A stretch of 5,718 bases of DNA from UBA1543 sp964596375 (GTDB lineage: Bacteria > Pseudomonadota > Zetaproteobacteria > Mariprofundales > Mariprofundaceae), in assembly GCA_964596375.1 (NCBI GenBank), contig CAZQTO010000130.1, positions 1 to 5,718 of the forward strand, written 5' to 3'. The translations under genes were made by a program, and so were the position numbers. Each line of letters opens with the position of its first letter. The stretch's first letter is position 1. Below the pieces are notes generated by a model. It saw nothing but the letters and a program-made list of their open reading frames with translations, ran no database searches and was not told the origin of the DNA. This document shows positions 3,290 through 5,718 of this stretch, piece after piece.

Positions 3290-5718
3290 ATTTTCTCCTC
3301 TCTTCTTTTCTGCCGCCCGGACGTGCAGCAACAGGGGGCTGCCAGGGCTTGCAGAGTAACTGTATGGCATGGCTGTCGAACCAGTCGCGCAGCCTGTTTT
3401 TGACTTCCTCATTCCAGCACAGGGTAAGCCCGGATGAAAGCTCTGCCGTAGCGCCATTGGCCAGATGCAGATTGAAACTCACGCCCACATCGCCCGGGTT
3501 GTTGCCGGCCAGCTCTGTAAGACGCGCAATCGCCGCATCATCCCATACCAGCGCGTGCGTGGAAATACAGATGCGCCGCACCTGTTGGGCAAGCACCGTA
3601 TCGAGCGGGGCCAGCGCTTCGGCAATCAGGGATAATTCATCACGCGAACGATCCACGCGCAGCATGGCGAGCAGTGCCTGCTCACCCTCGATAAATTCGA
3701 CAACCTCGTTATACAGCGCCGAAAAACACACCATTTCCGCGCTGCCAAACAGATCGCCGACCTGCACAAAGGCCATCGTGCCGCGCGCTCCGCGATGCGT
3801 GCGTATCGCACTCACCGTCAGGGGAAGCACAACCGTGGCACCATCCGGCATATCCTGCACGCTCTCCAGGTTGGCATTCCACAAGCCATCGATATAACCG
3901 AGGTATTCCTCCAGCGGATGGCCGGAGAGATAAAAACCGAGCACTTCCTTTTCATGCCTCAGCCTTTCCCCCAAACTCCACTGGCCCGCCTCGGGAAAGC
4001 CGGAATCATCGCCATCCGGCTCCCGGGCCTCAAACAGCGCCGACTGGCGCGCTTCCAGATCGTGTCGCTTACGCGCCGCCACCTCCATCGCCCCCGCAAG
4101 CCCTTGTAGAGCGGCATTGGCATGCGGCACCAGTCCATCCAGAGCGCCTGCCTTGATCATCGCCTCAAGCATACGCTTGTTCAGCGACCTGGGCGGCAGG
4201 CGCATGAACATATCCTCAAAACCGGCAAAAGCACCGCCGTGCAGACGAGTTTCCACCAGGGTGCGTATCGCTGCCTCGCCCACGCCCTTGACTGCACCAA
4301 GCCCGAAACGGATGGACGTTTCTCCTTCCGGAATAAATTCCCAATCGGACGCATTGGCATGCGGCGGCAGCACCTCGATTTTCATACGCCGGCAATCCTG
4401 AATCAGGCCGCTGATCTTATCGCTATTGCCCATATCGCAGGACAGGGTGGCCGCCATGAAGGCCTGCGGAAAATGCGCCTTGAGATAGGCCGTCTGGTAG
4501 GCAATCAGTGCATAGGCGGCAGAATGCGATTTATTGAATCCGTAACCGGCGAACTTCTCCATCAGGTCGAAGATTTGCTCGGCCTTGTCGGCATCCACCT
4601 TATTTTCCTCGGCACCCTCCATAAAGATCTTGCGCTGCTTGGCCATCTCCTCCGGCTTTTTCTTACCCATGGCACGGCGCAGCAGATCGGCCTGCCCGAG
4701 CGTATAGCCGGCCAGCACCTGGGCAATCTGCATCACCTGTTCCTGATACAGGATCACGCCATTGGTTTCGCTGAGGATGGGTTTGAGCTGCATCAGGGGA
4801 TAGGCAATCTCCTGCTCGCCGTGCTTGCAGGCGATGTAGGTGTCGACCATGCCGGACTCCAGCGGTCCCGGGCGATACAGGGCGACAAGCGCGATAATGT
4901 CCTCGAAGCAATCCGGTTTCAGGCGAACCAGCAGGTCGCGCATACCCGATGATTCAACCTGGAATACAGCGCTGGTGGCGCCGCGCTGCAACAAATCAAA
5001 ACTGGCTGCATCATCCAGCGGAATCATGGTGATATCGAAACCGGCATCCACCTTGTGCTTGCGAATCAGGCGACAGGCCAGATCGATCACTGTCAGGGTT
5101 TTAAGTCCCAGAAAATCGAACTTGATCAGCCCCACCTTTTCCACGCACTTCATATCCCATTGCACGATCGCGCCGTCTTCACGCGCCTCCTTATACAGAG
5201 GAGCGGTTTCAACCAGCGGCAGGCGACCGATCACCACGCCGGCCGCATGCTTGCCGGCATGCCGGTGCATGCCTTCCAGACGTTGCGCAATTTCAAACAG
5301 GCGCGCCACATCGTTGTCTTCATCCACCATCTTTTTCAGCCGCGGCTCGGCAGCCAGCGCCTTCTCCAGCGTCATATTCAGATCGTTGGGGATCAGCTTG
5401 GCCAGGGTGTTGACCTTGATCAGGTCCATGGCCAGCACACGGCCGACGTCGCGCACCACGGCCTTGGCTTTCATCGAACCGAAGGTGATGATCTGCGCCA
5501 CCTGATCCGCGCCGTACTTCTCGGTCACGTAACGAATCACCTCGTCGCGCCGGTTCATGCAAAAATCGATGTCGAAATCCGGCATGGAGACGCGCTCGGG
5601 ATTAAGAAAGCGCTCGAACAACAGGCCGTAGCGAATGGGGTCGAGATCGGTGATACCGAGACAGTAGGCGACAATGGAGCCGGCACCCGAACCGCGGCCC
5701 GGCCCGACTGGAATTTCA
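3279..5718 (-). CDS. dnaE: DNA polymerase III alpha subunit, C-terminal ~812 residues (5' end outside window)
   Basis: The frame is open to the right edge and begins mid-protein with EIPVGPGRGSGAGSIV; the TTG near 5621 (LLFERFLNPERVSMPDFD) is internal. Compared with E. coli DnaE (1160 aa), the N-terminal PHP domain and the start of the palm are missing. Visible landmarks, numbered from the first complete codon, are PDFDIDF (46-52, two catalytic aspartates), RPGPLESGMVD (282-292, probably with the third), GKKKPEEMAKQR (351-362), FNKSHSAAYA (394-403), a helix-hairpin-helix around GAVKGVGEAAI (~474-484), the beta-clamp-binding motif QSALF (558-562), an OB-fold (~627-707) and a tau-binding-type C-terminal domain ending in a basic tail (GGRKEERRKYAA). 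This replicase catalytic subunit synthesises both strands at the fork with clamp, tau complex and epsilon. The motifs place it in the DnaE1 replicase class. The TAG stop is at 3281-3279, 11 nt inside accA. Confidence 0.97.
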   Translation of the reverse strand, partial: EIPVGPGRGSGAGSIVAYCLGITDLDPIRYGLLFERFLNPERVSMPDFDIDFCMNRRDEVIRYVTEKYGADQVAQIITFGSMKAKAVVRDVGRVLAMDLIKVNTLAKLIPNDLNMTLEKALAAEPRLKKMVDEDNDVARLFEIAQRLEGMHRHAGKHAAGVVIGRLPLVETAPLYKEAREDGAIVQWDMKCVEKVGLIKFDFLGLKTLTVIDLACRLIRKHKVDAGFDITMIPLDDAASFDLLQRGATSAVFQVESSGMRDLLVRLKPDCFEDIIALVALYRPGPLESGMVDTYIACKHGEQEIAYPLMQLKPILSETNGVILYQEQVMQIAQVLAGYTLGQADLLRRAMGKKKPEEMAKQRKIFMEGAEENKVDADKAEQIFDLMEKFAGYGFNKSHSAAYALIAYQTAYLKAHFPQAFMAATLSCDMGNSDKISGLIQDCRRMKIEVLPPHANASDWEFIPEGETSIRFGLGAVKGVGEAAIRTLVETRLHGGAFAGFEDMFMRLPPRSLNKRMLEAMIKAGALDGLVPHANAALQGLAGAMEVAARKRHDLEARQSALFEAREPDGDDSGFPEAGQWSLGERLRHEKEVLGFYLSGHPLEEYLGYIDGLWNANLESVQDMPDGATVVLPLTVSAIRTHRGARGTMAFVQVGDLFGSAEMVCFSALYNEVVEFIEGEQALLAMLRVDRSRDELSLIAEALAPLDTVLAQQVRRICISTHALVWDDAAIARLTELAGNNPGDVGVSFNLHLANGATAELSSGLTLCWNEEVKNRLRDWFDSHAIQLLCKPWQPPVAARPGGRKEERRKYAA
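3295..3299 (-). promoter_or_regulatory. Shine-Dalgarno of accA, inside the dnaE 3' end
   Basis: AGGAG in the context GAGAGGAGAAAAT-ATG lies 5 nt before the accA ATG at 3289-3287. It falls within the last codons of dnaE, so ribosomes ending dnaE pass directly over it. It decides the accA start over any upstream in-frame codon. Confidence 0.85.

Noticed and set aside
3290..3457. N-terminal extension of accA to an upstream in-frame start near 3457
   Set aside because: The extension lies inside dnaE coding sequence and has no family similarity; the ATG at 3289 has a good ribosome site and gives the usual 319-residue length.
5619..5621. TTG as the start of dnaE
   Set aside because: It encodes an internal leucine in RYGLLFERFLNPERV. 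Conserved DnaE sequence (VGPGRGSGAGSIVAY) continues upstream in frame to the window edge.

Overview
The window looks like chromosomal DNA from a Proteobacterium (Pseudomonadota) with moderately high G+C. The DnaE and AccA proteins are of the Gram-negative type and are adjacent in the order dnaE-accA, an arrangement common in that phylum. The class (beta, gamma, zeta) cannot be settled from the sequence alone.

Layout. On the plus strand, 1-1512 holds the 3' part of a GAF-GGDEF-EAL cyclic-di-GMP signalling gene. Its GGDEF site is degenerate and its EAL site looks intact. On the minus strand, reading from the right edge, come the C-terminal two thirds of dnaE (3279-5718, 5' end outside the window), accA (2330-3289, complete, start overlapping the dnaE stop by 11 nt) and a tRNA-Ser(CGA) gene (2158-2250). 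The two gene groups converge on a 645-bp non-coding stretch, 1513-2157.

That stretch is the unusual part. Immediately downstream of the tRNA are two complete tandem repeat units of 191 and 181 bp and a third, truncated and more diverged unit. Each complete unit starts, in tRNA sense, with a copy of the last ~22-24 nt of the tRNA region: T-stem 3' half, acceptor 3' strand, discriminator, CCA and TCCCC. The organisation closely resembles the E. coli tyrT locus, where ~180-bp repeats carrying the tRNA-Tyr 3' end give rise to rtT RNA. Here it is attached to a serine tRNA. The units carry several hairpins in the tRNA sense, two of them with GNRA tetraloops, and sequence differences between units tend to preserve pairing. 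The period is not a multiple of three and no ORF there looks real, so the array is best read as structured RNA or a tRNA trailer.

How the parts fit together: dnaE (replication), accA (first step of fatty acid synthesis) and possibly the tRNA form one leftward transcription unit that runs into the repeat array. A weak promoter candidate between accA and the tRNA would allow separate tRNA transcription. The signalling gene is transcribed toward it and ends at a hairpin terminator at 1598-1621.
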